A stretch of DNA of 53,225 nt from Pseudomonas sp. AFG_SD02_1510_Pfu_092 (GTDB taxonomy: Bacteria; Pseudomonadota; Gammaproteobacteria; Pseudomonadales; Pseudomonadaceae): assembly GCF_003331055.1 (NCBI RefSeq), contig NZ_PUQD01000035.1, forward strand, positions 1-53,225, in the 5' to 3' direction. Below the pieces are notes generated by a model. That model saw only the letters and a list, made by a program, of their open reading frames with translations. It searched no databases and was not told the DNA's origin. Made by a program: the position numbers and the translations under genes. Positions 36,765 through 45,492 of the stretch are shown piece by piece. Each line of letters begins with the position of its first letter. Within the stretch, counting starts at the first letter, position 1.

Positions 36765-37835
36765 TTGCCTGCCTGGATCCCTGCCCCGCTACGCCAGCTT
36801 GGCCAACGCCTGCGCGGTACCGCCGCCCACCACAGCGAACTGCTCGGCTGGTTCGAGGACCAGGCGCAGCGCCGCGGTTATCAGCTTAGCGACGGCCAGC
36901 GCCGGGTGGTCCAGTGCATGGCCGAACAACTGGCGCAGCTCGAACAGGGCCAGCCGCGCAGCCTCTATCTGTATGGCTCGGTGGGCCGTGGCAAGAGCTG
37001 GTTGCTCGATGGCTTTTTCCAGGCGGTGCCGGTGGCAGCCAAGCAGCGCCTGCACTTCCATGAATTCTTTGCCCGCCTGCACCAGGGCATGCACCGGCAC
37101 CGGGCGCTGGATGACGCACTGGGCGCGACCCTCGACGAGCTGCTGGGCGACTGCCGGGTGCTGTGTTTCGACGAATTCCACGTGCATGACATTGGCGATG
37201 CCATGCTGCTCACGCGCCTGTTCAACGCTTTGTTCGCCCGTGGCGTGCTGTTGCTGGTGACGTCCAACTATGCCCCCGAAGGGCTGTTGCCAAACCCGCT
37301 GTACCATGAGCGCTTCCTGCCGGTGATCCGCCTGATCAACGGCGCGATGGATGTCCTCGAGGTGGCTGGCGATACCGACTTTCGCAGTTTGCCGGTCAAT
37401 CGCCAGCATCAGCGCTTCACCCAGGGCCACTATGTATGGCCGGGCAATGCGGCACAGCGCCAGGCGCTGAAGGTGCCAGATGCGCAACCGGTCATGCTGC
37501 AGGTGAACAAGCGCCCGTTGCGCGCGCTGGCCGTCGATGGCCGGCGGGTGGTGCTGGCCTTCGACGACCTGTGCGAAAAAGCTACGGCGGTGATCGACTA
37601 CCTGGTGCTGGCCGGGCAATACGATGAGTGGATCATCGAAGGGCTGGATGATCTGGCGCAATGTTCACTGGCTGCGCAGCAGCGGTTCGTCAACCTGGTG
37701 GATGTGCTGTATGACCAGGACCGGCAGCTGCTGGTGATTGCTCGACGGCCATTGGCAGACAGCCTGGGTGGGCCGCTGGCCGACCTGATGCGCACCCGCA
37801 GCCGGTTGGGGCAACTGCATCAGGTCGGGCCTTGA
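36765..37835 (+). CDS. ZapE/AFG1-like AAA ATPase
   Basis: 356 aa from a TTG start preceded by AAGGAA 8 nt upstream; upstream in-frame ATG/other codons have no site. Walker A LYGSVGRGKSWL and Walker B LCFDEFHVHDI with the DEFH form characteristic of AFG1/ZapE, the sensor VTSNYAPEGLLPNPLYHERF, and the C-terminal family region (DDLCEKATAVIDYL, RFVNLVDVLYDQ). ZapE acts at the constricting division septum under stress in E. coli; mitochondrial AFG1 handles misfolded respiratory proteins. As I recall, Pseudomonas usually carries zapE elsewhere, so this may be a second paralogue; it is shorter and more diverged at its start. Confidence 0.88.
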   Translation: MPAWIPAPLRQLGQRLRGTAAHHSELLGWFEDQAQRRGYQLSDGQRRVVQCMAEQLAQLEQGQPRSLYLYGSVGRGKSWLLDGFFQAVPVAAKQRLHFHEFFARLHQGMHRHRALDDALGATLDELLGDCRVLCFDEFHVHDIGDAMLLTRLFNALFARGVLLLVTSNYAPEGLLPNPLYHERFLPVIRLINGAMDVLEVAGDTDFRSLPVNRQHQRFTQGHYVWPGNAAQRQALKVPDAQPVMLQVNKRPLRALAVDGRRVVLAFDDLCEKATAVIDYLVLAGQYDEWIIEGLDDLAQCSLAAQQRFVNLVDVLYDQDRQLLVIARRPLADSLGGPLADLMRTRSRLGQLHQVGP

Positions 37836-37850
37836 AGCTGCTTTGCCTGA

Positions 37851-37985
37851 ACCGGCCTCATCGCCGGCAAGCCGGCTCCCACAGGGATCGCGCCAGCCTT
37901 TAGAAATTGAGTAAGACAGGTACTGCACAGGACTTTGAGGTCGATGCGGTCGGGGTGGGAGCTGGCTTGCCGGCGATGAGGCCAT
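37851..37985. repeat. REP inverted pair, CCGGC subtype
   Basis: CCGGCCTCATCGCCGGCAAG and CTTGCCGGCGATGAGGCC arms ~75 bp apart in the convergent gap between the ATPase and acyl-CoA synthetase genes. A different REP sequence class from the GCGAA pairs elsewhere in the window. Confidence 0.85.
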
Positions 37986-37998
37986 GACAGTCAACCCA

Positions 37999-39888
37999 TC
38001 AACCCGCCCGGGGCAAATCCGCCAGCACCGCCTCGATCTCGCCCAGCACCGCCGGGTCATCCAGGGTCGAGGGCGGCTGGTAGTCCTGCCCGTCGGCAAT
38101 CTTGCGCAGCACCGCGCGCAGAATCTTCCCTGAACGGGTCTTGGGCAGCCGCTTCACCAGCCGCACGCGGTTGAAACAGGCCAACGCGCCAATCTCCTCA
38201 CGCACGCTGCCCACCAGGTCCACCAGCAGCTGCGCCTCGGCAATGCCCTCGCCGTCCTTGAGCACCACCAGGGCCAGCGGCACCTGCCCCTTGATGTCGT
38301 CGTGCACGCCAATCACAGCGCATTCGGCCACCGCTGGGTGGCGCGCCACCAGGTCCTCCATCTCACCCGTGGACAGGCGGTGCCCGGAGACGTTGATCAC
38401 GTCATCGGTGCGCCCCATGATGTAGACGAAACCGTCGTCGTCCAGGTAGCCGCCATCGCCGGTGTGGTAATACCCCGGGTAGGTGCGCAAGTAAGCTTGC
38501 AGGTAGCGCTCGTGATCGCCCCACAGCGTCTGGCTGCAGCCGGGCGGCAACGGCAGGGCGATGACGATCGAGCCCTGGTGGTTCGGCCCCAGCAAGTGGC
38601 CCTCGTCATCCAGCACGCGCACGTGATAACCCGGCACCGCCCGGTTGCTCGAGCCCGGCTTCGCCGCGCTGCCTTCCAGCCCCACGCACGGCGCGGTGAC
38701 CGGCCAGCCGGTCTCGGTCTGCCACCAATGGTCGTGCACCGGCTTGCCAGTGACCCGCTGCAGCCACTCGTGGGTGCTGGAGTCCAGTTTTTCGCCGGCC
38801 AGGAACAGCTGGCGCAGCGAACTCAGGTCGTGCTTGCGAATCAGCTCGCCTTCCGGGTCCTCCTTACGGATGGCGCGCATGGCGGTGGGGGCGCAGAACA
38901 GCGCGTTGACCTGGTATTGCTCGACCACCCGCCAGTAGGCCGATGCATCCGGGGTGCGGATCGGCTTGCCTTCGTAGAACACCGTGGTGCAGCCGCTCAT
39001 CAGCGGCCCATAGACGATCAGCGAATGGCCGACAACCCAACCCACATCGGATATGCCCCACCACACATCACCGGCCTGCATGCCGTAGATATGGCGCATG
39101 GCATAGCACAGCGCCACGGCGTTGCCGCCGTTTTCGCGCACGATGCCTTTGGGTTTGCCGGTGGTACCCGAGGTGTACATGATGTACAGCGGGTCGCCGG
39201 CATCCAGCTCGACCGGTGGCACCGGCTCGGCATCGGCCACCGCCGCCTGCCAGTCCAGGTCACGCCCCGCTTGCAGTGCGGCACGGGCTTGCGGGCGCTG
39301 CAGTACCAGCACGTTGCGCGGCTGGTGCCGGGCCACCTGCAGCGCGCGGTCGACCAGCGGCTTGTACTCGATCACCCGGTCGAACTCCAGGCCGCAGGAG
39401 GCCGTCAGCAGCAGCGTCGGCCGCGCATCATCGATGCGCAAGGCCAGTTCGTTGGCGGCAAAGCCACCGAATACCACCGAGTGCACCGCGCCGATCCGCG
39501 CGCAGGCCAGCATGGCCATGGCCGCCTGCGGCACCATGGGCATATAGATGATCACCCCATCGCCCTTGCTCACCCCCAGCTGGCGCAACAACCCGGCCAG
39601 GCGCGCCACCTCGTCATGCAGCTGCTGGTAGGTGTAGGCCTGCTGCACGCCGGTCACCGGCGAATCGTAGATCAGCGCCAGTTGCTCGCCGCGGCCCTGC
39701 TCGATCTGGTGATCGAGCGCCAGGTAGCAGCTGTTCAGGCGGCCATCGGCGAACCAGCGGTGGGTGCCGTCGGCGTTTTCCTGCAGAGTCACGGCAGGCT
39801 TGCGGTGCCAGGCCAGGTGCGCGGCCTGTTCCGCCCAGAAAGCGGCAGGGTCGGAAATGGAATGGGCGTAGCTGTGCTGATAGCTCAT
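37999..39888 (-). CDS. prpE: Propionyl-CoA synthetase (PrpE-like AMP-forming)
   Basis: 629 aa, the PrpE/ACS length. N-terminal ACS region (SDPAAFWAEQAAHLAWHRKP), the AMP-binding P-loop YTSGTTGKPKGIVRENGG, DVGWVVGHSL, acyl-pocket region HDHWWQTETGWP, hinge YIMGRTDDVINVSGHRLSTGE, and catalytic Lys in LPKTRSGKILR. It activates propionate (or acetate and similar short acids) with ATP and CoA. PrpE-type sequence VRENGG after the P-loop favours propionate over acetate. Divergent from a LysR regulator; prpD and prpF lie 10 kb away, so it is not in the prp operon proper. Confidence 0.88.
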   Translation of the reverse strand: MSYQHSYAHSISDPAAFWAEQAAHLAWHRKPAVTLQENADGTHRWFADGRLNSCYLALDHQIEQGRGEQLALIYDSPVTGVQQAYTYQQLHDEVARLAGLLRQLGVSKGDGVIIYMPMVPQAAMAMLACARIGAVHSVVFGGFAANELALRIDDARPTLLLTASCGLEFDRVIEYKPLVDRALQVARHQPRNVLVLQRPQARAALQAGRDLDWQAAVADAEPVPPVELDAGDPLYIMYTSGTTGKPKGIVRENGGNAVALCYAMRHIYGMQAGDVWWGISDVGWVVGHSLIVYGPLMSGCTTVFYEGKPIRTPDASAYWRVVEQYQVNALFCAPTAMRAIRKEDPEGELIRKHDLSSLRQLFLAGEKLDSSTHEWLQRVTGKPVHDHWWQTETGWPVTAPCVGLEGSAAKPGSSNRAVPGYHVRVLDDEGHLLGPNHQGSIVIALPLPPGCSQTLWGDHERYLQAYLRTYPGYYHTGDGGYLDDDGFVYIMGRTDDVINVSGHRLSTGEMEDLVARHPAVAECAVIGVHDDIKGQVPLALVVLKDGEGIAEAQLLVDLVGSVREEIGALACFNRVRLVKRLPKTRSGKILRAVLRKIADGQDYQPPSTLDDPAVLGEIEAVLADLPRAG

Positions 39889-39983
39889 GGCGAAGGGAAC
39901 CCGGTACTTGTTGTTATTGAAGGGCGAAACCTGAGTATGGACGCCTGCACCGGCCCCGCCAGGCGACTAAAGTCACAACCGAC

Positions 39984-39997
39984 CTGCAAATTTGCAG
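39984..39997. promoter_or_regulatory. Palindromic operator between prpE-like and lysR genes
   Basis: CTGCAAATTTGCAG is a perfect 14-bp palindrome 95 bp upstream of the synthetase start and 71 bp upstream of the lysR start. This is the position and symmetry expected of a LysR-type regulator binding site (ATTT-centred dyad). Confidence 0.5.
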
Positions 39998-40068
39998 ACA
40001 ACGCAAAAGCGCCCCATAACGGTGCAAAGCCTCTAGAATAGGCCACCCCTTCAGCCACCGAGCAGCTC

Positions 40069-40935
40069 ATGGACATCGAACAGGCCCGAACCTTCCTGGA
40101 AATCGTGCGTTGCGGCAGCCTGGTCGCCGCCGCCGAACGCCTGTTCGTGTCTCAGACGGCGATCACCGCGCGGGTCCAGCGCCTGGAGCAGCAACTGGGC
40201 TGCCAGCTGTTCGTGCGCAGCCGCAACGGCGCCAGCCTGACCAGCGACGGCGAGGCCTTCGTCAGTTATGCCAACCAGATGGTGCAGACCTGGGAAGCGG
40301 CGCGCCGTGACCTGCCGCTGCCTGAAGGCTGCCAGCAAGTGCTGCACGTGGGGGGTGAGGTGAGCCTGGGCAACCCGATGATGCTCGACTGGGTCAGTGC
40401 CCTGCACCGCGAGCTGCCCAGCCATGCCATCCGCAGCGAGGTGAGCGACGGCGAATCGCTGCTGCGCAAGGTCGAGATGGGCCTGCTGGACGCCGCACTG
40501 GTCTACCAGCCGACCTACGGCCCGGGCCTGCAGGTGGAGCAGTTGATGGAGGAGAAGCTGATCCGCGTGCGCCGGGTCGACCTGCCAGCCCCGTACATCT
40601 ATATCGACTGGGGCGAGGCTTTCCGCCGCCAGCACGATGCCGCCCTGCCCGACTGCGCGCGCCCGGCGCTGAGCTTCAACCTCGGGCCGCTGGCCTTGCA
40701 GTTCATTCTCGACCAGGGCGGCAGTGGCTACTTCCGCACCCGGGTGGTGCAGGCCTATCTGGACAGCGGGGTGTTCGAGCGGGTACCGCAGGCGCCGGAG
40801 TTCACCTACCCGACGTTCCTGGTGTACCCGCGCAAACGCGACAGCGAAGCCCTGCAACAGGCCTTCGCCATCCTGCGCCGGCTGGTGGCGGCTGGCGCCA
40901 GCGACTGGTCACAGCGCTGGGACCCGGTGCTCTGA
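40069..40935 (+). CDS. LysR-family transcriptional regulator
   Basis: 288 aa. Winged helix-turn-helix at residues 1-60 (ARTFLEIVRCGSLVAAAERL, VSQTAITARVQRLEQQLG), linker helix, then the substrate-binding-like effector domain (~90-288). Divergent from the prpE-like gene with a perfect palindrome between, hence a likely regulator of that gene and of itself. Its last 27 bp overlap the convergent HPP-CBS gene, so transcripts of the two are complementary at their 3' ends. Confidence 0.93.
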   Translation: MDIEQARTFLEIVRCGSLVAAAERLFVSQTAITARVQRLEQQLGCQLFVRSRNGASLTSDGEAFVSYANQMVQTWEAARRDLPLPEGCQQVLHVGGEVSLGNPMMLDWVSALHRELPSHAIRSEVSDGESLLRKVEMGLLDAALVYQPTYGPGLQVEQLMEEKLIRVRRVDLPAPYIYIDWGEAFRRQHDAALPDCARPALSFNLGPLALQFILDQGGSGYFRTRVVQAYLDSGVFERVPQAPEFTYPTFLVYPRKRDSEALQQAFAILRRLVAAGASDWSQRWDPVL

Positions 40936-42063
40936 AGCTTCGGTGTTGCTCAGCAGCTGGCGTTTGAGGCCGGCGATCAGATCGGTCTGGGTAATCACCC
41001 CTACCAGCCGTTCGGCATCGAGCACCGGCAGGCAATGCAGGCCCTGCTCGCACAGCAACGGCAGCAAGCGCTCCAGCGAGTGCTGGCTGCTGACGCTGAT
41101 TACCCGGCGGCTCATCACCTGCTCCAGGCGTACCTCTTTACGGCCGAACAGACCACGCCAACTGAAGTGGCCCCGCTGCATGGCCGGGCCGACCAGGTCG
41201 CTGAGGCTGACGATACCCACCAGCTTGCCCTGCTGCAGTACCGGCAGGGTTTTCAGGTGATGGCTGGCCAGCATCTTCCACGCTTGCTCCAGAGTGGTGT
41301 CGGGCGTGGCGAACTGCACATCGCGAGACATCACCGAGGCTGCGGTGATACCGCCGAGGCTGCGCTGCAGGGCGTGCTGCTCGGTGGCCAGGATGATGCG
41401 CTCGAGTTCGTCACGGGTGACATCGACGAACTCGCCCAGTTCTTCCAGGGCCTGGTCCAGGTCGTCACTGCGTATGCCGACCCGTTCGCTGGGTAATGGG
41501 TCATGGGTGTGGTGCAGGTCCTTGCGCGGCACTGCGCCTTTTGGGTAGCGCACGCCGGTGAGGCGGTTGTAGAGCACCGCCACCGTGACCAGGATCAGCG
41601 CATTGAGTAGCACCGGCTCCAGCAGGTGGTCGCCCAGGGCGGTCAGCCCCGAGTCGGCCAACACCGCACTCACCGCCACCCCGCCACCCGGCGGGTGCAG
41701 GCAGCGCAACAGGCACATCACCAGGATCGAAATGCCCAGGGCGGCGGCGGCCACCCACAGCTGCGCACCGAAGCCCTGGCGCATGGCCAGGCCGACCGCA
41801 GCGGCCAGGGCGTAGCTGCCGAGCACCGGCCAGGGCTGGGCCAACGGGCCGGAATGCACGGCGAACACCAGCACCGCCGACGCCGCCAGCGGGCCGAGCA
41901 GGTGCAAGGCGATGCCGGGGCCATAGGCCATGCTGGTCAGCCAGCCGGCGAGAAACAGCCCGAGCAGCGCGCCGATACCGGCACGCAGCCATTCTTTGGG
42001 GGGAATATTCAGGGGCGCCGGCAACAGCCGCTGCAGACGACTTTCGGAACGCAAGGCAGACAT
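40909..42063 (-). CDS. HPP-family membrane protein with two CBS domains
   Basis: 384 aa from the ATG opening the conserved start SALRSESRLQRLLP; the frame extends 29 codons upstream. Four to five membrane helices (~30-165) with the naming motif HPPGGGVAVSA near residue 130, then a cytoplasmic CBS pair (~225-370; VMSRDVQFATPDTTLEQAWK and VMSRRVISVSSQHSLERLLP). HPP proteins include nitrite transporters in plants and cyanobacteria; CBS pairs sense adenine nucleotides. Substrate here not known. Convergent with, and overlapping, the lysR gene by 27 bp. Confidence 0.9.
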   Translation of the reverse strand: MSALRSESRLQRLLPAPLNIPPKEWLRAGIGALLGLFLAGWLTSMAYGPGIALHLLGPLAASAVLVFAVHSGPLAQPWPVLGSYALAAAVGLAMRQGFGAQLWVAAAALGISILVMCLLRCLHPPGGGVAVSAVLADSGLTALGDHLLEPVLLNALILVTVAVLYNRLTGVRYPKGAVPRKDLHHTHDPLPSERVGIRSDDLDQALEELGEFVDVTRDELERIILATEQHALQRSLGGITAASVMSRDVQFATPDTTLEQAWKMLASHHLKTLPVLQQGKLVGIVSLSDLVGPAMQRGHFSWRGLFGRKEVRLEQVMSRRVISVSSQHSLERLLPLLCEQGLHCLPVLDAERLVGVITQTDLIAGLKRQLLSNTEASEHRVPAL

Positions 42064-42288
42064 GTGGGTAATCGGGATCTTTGGTTTTCTTGATTGAAAA
42101 GAAAGCCCGGCCGGGGTGGCCTGGGCCGCGTATTGCGCAGGCAATAGCACAAGGGGCTCCGTCCGTGGAGAGATGGAAACCGCAGGGTTTCGTGGTGGCG
42201 ATTCTGCCGGGCGAGACGGGATTGGGCCAATTCAAAAAAATGCGCCTGTACTGCAATTTTTTTGCAGTGGTGATCTGGCCCGCGATCC

Positions 42289-42614
42289 CTGTAGGAGCGG
42301 CCGTGGCCGCGAACACCGGCGCAGCCGGTGCCATCCCTCGCGTCGCCTGCTTCGCGGGTGAACCCGCTCCCACATGGGGCTGCGTATGCCTCGGGCTTAC
42401 GCTGAAACCTGTGGGAGCGGCTTTAGCCGCGAACACCGGCGCAGCCGGTGCCATCCACCGCGCCGCCTGCTTCGCGGGCTTGCCCGCTCCCACCGGGGGA
42501 ATGCGTATGCCGCAGGTCAACACAACAGCTGTGGGAGCGGCCGTGGCCGCGAACACCGGCGAAGCCGGTGCCATCCACCGCGTCGCCTGTTCGCGGGCTT
42601 GCCCGCTCCCACAG
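42289..42614. repeat. Triplicated composite REP (BIME-like) array
   Basis: Three copies of an ~86-bp composite unit start at 42289, 42409 and 42529, an exact 120-bp period. Each holds GGAGCGGCNNTNGCCGCGAA, the core CACCGGCGCAGCCGGTGCC, ATCCMYCGCG, and a GCGGGYTTGCCCGCTCCCAC-type tail. The ~34-bp spacers differ. The copies differ at a few bases in the loops. Fills most of the 560-bp gap between the HPP-CBS gene and the kinase gene; upstream of it at 42250-42268 is the small hairpin ACTGCAATTTTTTTGCAGT. I see no gene in the gap. Confidence 0.9.
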
Positions 42615-42622
42615 GGACCGCT

Positions 42623-43957
42623 TCAGCGAGCCTTGCGCGGCAACTCGATGCTCACGCGCAGCCCGCCCAACGGGCTTTGCAGCAATGCCAGGCGCCCGCC
42701 CCAGGCCTCGACGATATCCCGCACGATGCCCAGCCCCAGCCCATGCCCATCGACCTGTTCATCCAGCCGCGAACCACGCTCCAGCACCTGCTGCCGCTGC
42801 CCCTCGGGGATCCCGGGGCCATCGTCGTCGACCCACAGCTGGTAAGCCTCCGCGCTCGGCGCGATCGCCACCCTCACCTCGCTGTCAGCCCACTTGCAGG
42901 CGTTGTCCAGCAGGTTGCCGAGCAGTTCCAGGACGTCTTCGCGGTCCCACGGCAGCAGCAGCCCGGGCGGCACATCGCTGGCCAGCAACAGGCCGTCGCC
43001 GTGGATCATGCCCAGCGTCCCCAGCAGCCCGGGCAACTCGGCGTCGCAATCGAATTGCGCGCCGGGCAGCGCATCGCCCGCCAGGCGCGCACGGTTCAAC
43101 TCGCGGGCCAGGCGTTGCTGTATCTGCTCCAGCTGCTCGCGCAACTGCGCGCGCACCTCAGGCAGGTCATTCAGGCGCTCACCGGCGGCCAGGCTCAGCA
43201 ACACCGCCAACGGCGTCTTCAGCGCATGGCCAAGGTTGCCCAGGGCATTGCGCGAGCGACGCAGGCTGTCTTCGGTATGGCTCAGCAGATGGTTGATCTG
43301 CCCCACCAGCGGCGCCAGTTCGCTGGGCACTTCAGCATCCAGCTGCGAGCGCTGGCCCTGCTGCAGCTGGGCAATCTGCTGGCGCGCCCGCTCCAGCGGC
43401 CGCAGCGAGCGGGTCACGGTGATACGTTGCAGCACCAGCACCAGGATCAGCGCCACCAGGCCCATGCCCAGGCCGATCTGCTGCATGCGCCGGAAGCCTT
43501 CGCGCACCGGCGAATAATCCTGCGCGACACTGATCGAGATGTCCTGGCCCAGGCGCCGGTAATCGGCCCGCAAAACCAGCAATTGCTGGCCTTCCGGGCC
43601 GAGCTGATGGCTGTCGGAAAGGCCCGGTGCGTCGGGCTTGGGCATGTCCAGGTCCCACAGCGAGCGCGAACGCCAGGTGCTCTGGGGCAGGCTGCCTTTG
43701 GCGAAATCGATGCGGAAGTAATAGCCGGAAAATGGCCGCTGGTAAGCCGCAGAGATACGCCGCTCATCCAGCTGCAGACCCGCAGGCCCGCGCACCAAGG
43801 CGACCAGCAGGTTTTCGCTTTCCTTGCGCAGGCCGTTTTCCAGGTAGCGCTGCAGGCCGGCCTCGAACAGCCACAAAGTCAGCTGCGCCAGCACCAGGCC
43901 GACCATCACCAGCACCGCCACCAGCCCCAGGCTCAGGCGCGCCTGGATTGACTTCAC
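42623..43957 (-). CDS. Sensor histidine kinase (PhoQ/QseC-like)
   Basis: 444 aa. Membrane helix ~8-32 ([20 protein letters not shown]), periplasmic sensor ~33-160, second helix ~163-183, HAMP-like region, dimerisation domain with H244 in [14 protein letters not shown] (the GHALKTPL form seen in PhoQ-like kinases), and HATPase ([36 protein letters not shown]). Last gene of a four-gene operon: PepSY, PepSY, regulator, kinase; it overlaps the regulator by 4 bp. The PepSY partners suggest a periplasmic or metal/peptide signal (inference). Confidence 0.93.
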   Translation of the reverse strand: MKSIQARLSLGLVAVLVMVGLVLAQLTLWLFEAGLQRYLENGLRKESENLLVALVRGPAGLQLDERRISAAYQRPFSGYYFRIDFAKGSLPQSTWRSRSLWDLDMPKPDAPGLSDSHQLGPEGQQLLVLRADYRRLGQDISISVAQDYSPVREGFRRMQQIGLGMGLVALILVLVLQRITVTRSLRPLERARQQIAQLQQGQRSQLDAEVPSELAPLVGQINHLLSHTEDSLRRSRNALGNLGHALKTPLAVLLSLAAGERLNDLPEVRAQLREQLEQIQQRLARELNRARLAGDALPGAQFDCDAELPGLLGTLGMIHGDGLLLASDVPPGLLLPWDREDVLELLGNLLDNACKWADSEVRVAIAPSAEAYQLWVDDDGPGIPEGQRQQVLERGSRLDEQVDGHGLGLGIVRDIVEAWGGRLALLQSPLGGLRVSIELPRKAR

Positions 43958-44622
43958 GCGGCGCTCCCGGCGTAGATGTAACCTTGCCCGCGACGGGTTT
44001 CGATGACGCTGCGGCCCAGCTTGCGCCGCAGGTGATTGACATGCACTTCGAGCACATTGGAATCGCGCTCGGTTTCACCGTCGTAGAGGTGCTCGGCCAA
44101 GTGGCTCTTGGAAAGGATCTGCTGCGGATGCAGCATGAAGTAGCGCAGCAGGCGGAATTCGGCAGCGGTCAGCTGGATGTCCACGCCATCACGGTTCACG
44201 CACTGGCGGCTTTCATCCAGGTGCAGGCCGGCGGCCTCCAGTGTCGGCTGGTTGGCCAGGCCACGGGCGCGGCGCAGCAACGCCTGGATGCGCAACTGCA
44301 GCTCTTCGGGGTGGAAAGGTTTACTCAGGTAGTCATCGGCCCCGGCTTTCAACCCTTCGATACGCTCAGCCCACGAGCCGCGCGCGGTCAGGATCAGCAC
44401 GGGCGTGACCAGGCCATTGGCGCGCCATTGGGCCAGCACCTCCAGGCCCGGCAAGCCCGGCAGGCCGAGGTCGAGAATGATCAGGTCGTACGGTTCGCTC
44501 TGGCCCTGGTACACCGCGTCGCGGCCATCGGCCAGCCAGTCCACGGCATAGCCCTGACGTTGCAGGCCGGTGGTCAGTTCGTCGGCCAGTGGCACATTGT
44601 CCTCGACAAGCAACAGGCGCAT
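43954..44622 (-). CDS. OmpR/PhoP-family response regulator
   Basis: 222 aa. Receiver with E7-D8 pocket, D51 ([16 protein letters not shown]), [10 protein letters not shown] and LSKPFHPEE; winged helix at ~125-220 ([44 protein letters not shown]). PmrA/PhoP/QseB-like. Starts immediately after the second PepSY stop (TGA-ATG) and overlaps the kinase by 4 bp. The TTAA-rich palindromes before the first PepSY gene are likely binding sites. Confidence 0.94.
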   Translation of the reverse strand: MRLLLVEDNVPLADELTTGLQRQGYAVDWLADGRDAVYQGQSEPYDLIILDLGLPGLPGLEVLAQWRANGLVTPVLILTARGSWAERIEGLKAGADDYLSKPFHPEELQLRIQALLRRARGLANQPTLEAAGLHLDESRQCVNRDGVDIQLTAAEFRLLRYFMLHPQQILSKSHLAEHLYDGETERDSNVLEVHVNHLRRKLGRSVIETRRGQGYIYAGSAA

Positions 44623-44937
44623 TCAGTCGTCTTCCTCGTCTTTGAGCAGGGCGCCGGTGCTGGCGTCGAGCTTGATTTCGCGCACCACACCTTCCGCCGT
44701 CAGCAACTCGACTTCGTATTCGTAGCGATCGTCGTCTTCTTCCAGCTCGGCCTCCAGCAAACGCGCCCCGGGGTGACGCCCCAGGGCGGTTTCCAGCAAG
44801 TGTTCGAGCGGCAGGATGATGCCCTTCTGGCGCAGTTCCAGGGCTTCGTCCTGGTCAAGGTCGCGGGCGGCCGCCAGGGAACAGACGGCCAGAAGGGCCA
44901 GCGCAAGGTAACGCGCCGACCGCGCTAGCTGGGTCAT
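44623..44937 (-). CDS. PepSY-domain protein (second of pair)
   Basis: 104 aa with a signal peptide (ARYLALALLAVCSLAAA). One PepSY domain covers most of the mature protein (ELRQKGIILPLEHLLETALG, ... YEYEVELLTAEGVVREIKLD) and an acidic tail LLKDEEDD. Its ATG shares one base with the stop of the first PepSY gene (TGATG). Periplasmic. PepSY pairs ahead of a two-component system occur in other pseudomonads, where similar proteins respond to calcium or other cations; a direct role in sensing is inferred. Confidence 0.9.
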   Translation of the reverse strand: MTQLARSARYLALALLAVCSLAAARDLDQDEALELRQKGIILPLEHLLETALGRHPGARLLEAELEEDDDRYEYEVELLTAEGVVREIKLDASTGALLKDEEDD

Positions 44938-45248
44938 CAGTTGTCCCGCTCGTCCTTCAGCACTTCACCGGTCTTGGCGTCCAGCGCCACATCCCACTCG
45001 ACGTTCTGCGTATCGCGCAGCTCGACCTTGTAGATATAGCGGCCGTACTCGTCTTCAAGCTCGGAGTCGGTGACGGTGGCACCCGGGTGCTTGGCCACGG
45101 CGGCGGCCTTGAGTTCTTCCAGCGACTTGACGGTCTTGGCGTTGACCAGTTTGACCACTTCGTCGGGTTGTACATCCTTGGCGATGGCGGAATGAGCGCC
45201 CAGAACCAGGGCGGCGGCGACGGTGAACACGGCAGTCAAAGTTTTCAT
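44937..45248 (-). CDS. PepSY-domain protein (first of pair)
   Basis: 103 aa from the ATG with GGAGAGAAG upstream; the frame extends nine codons further. Signal peptide (KTLTAVFTVAAALVLGAHSA), then one PepSY domain (VKSLEELKAAAVAKHPGATV, YIYKVELRDTQNVEWDVALD, TGEVLKDERDN). Similar to the second copy, so the two arose by tandem duplication. First gene of the PepSY-PepSY-RR-HK operon, preceded by TTAA-containing palindromes. Confidence 0.92.
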   Translation of the reverse strand: MKTLTAVFTVAAALVLGAHSAIAKDVQPDEVVKLVNAKTVKSLEELKAAAVAKHPGATVTDSELEDEYGRYIYKVELRDTQNVEWDVALDAKTGEVLKDERDN

Positions 45249-45286
45249 CGTTCTTCTCTCCTGAGAACTGTACAAGTTGTCTACGG

Positions 45287-45320
45287 GGTTAAGATTAACC
45301 GGCCGTCCTTAATTCAACCT
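45287..45320. promoter_or_regulatory. TTAA palindromes, candidate response-regulator site
   Basis: The perfect dyad GGTTAA-GA-TTAACC (45287-45300) and, 6 bp farther from the gene, CCTTAATTCAACC (45308-45320), lie 39-72 bp upstream of the first PepSY start. TTAA half-sites resemble PmrA/PhoP-type boxes, fitting autoregulation by the operon's own regulator. Confidence 0.45.
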
Positions 45321-45366
45321 GAAAACAGCTGGCGGCATGATAGCGCAGGTCAACACCGCGTAGCGT

Positions 45367-45392
45367 TCATCGCCGGCAGGCCAGCTGCCACA
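45367..45392. repeat. Single REP-like element
   Basis: TCATCGCCGGCAGGCCAGCTGCC resembles one arm of the CCGGC-type REP at 37.9 kb (TCATCGCCGGCAAGCCGGCTCCC), degenerate and unpaired, in the gap between the PepSY and queD genes. Confidence 0.5.
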
Positions 45393-45492
45393 GCTTCACC
45401 ACCACCTGGCGGTTGCGTGAACGCCTGCAAGCCTTGTAGCGGCCATGCTGGTAGACTGCGCGCATTCCTGATTCACACAGAGTTATCGACGC

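Noticed and set aside
42289..42614. CRISPR-like array (three repeats, regular spacing)
   Set aside because: Units are ~86 bp with strong REP dyads found singly elsewhere; spacers are few, no cas genes.
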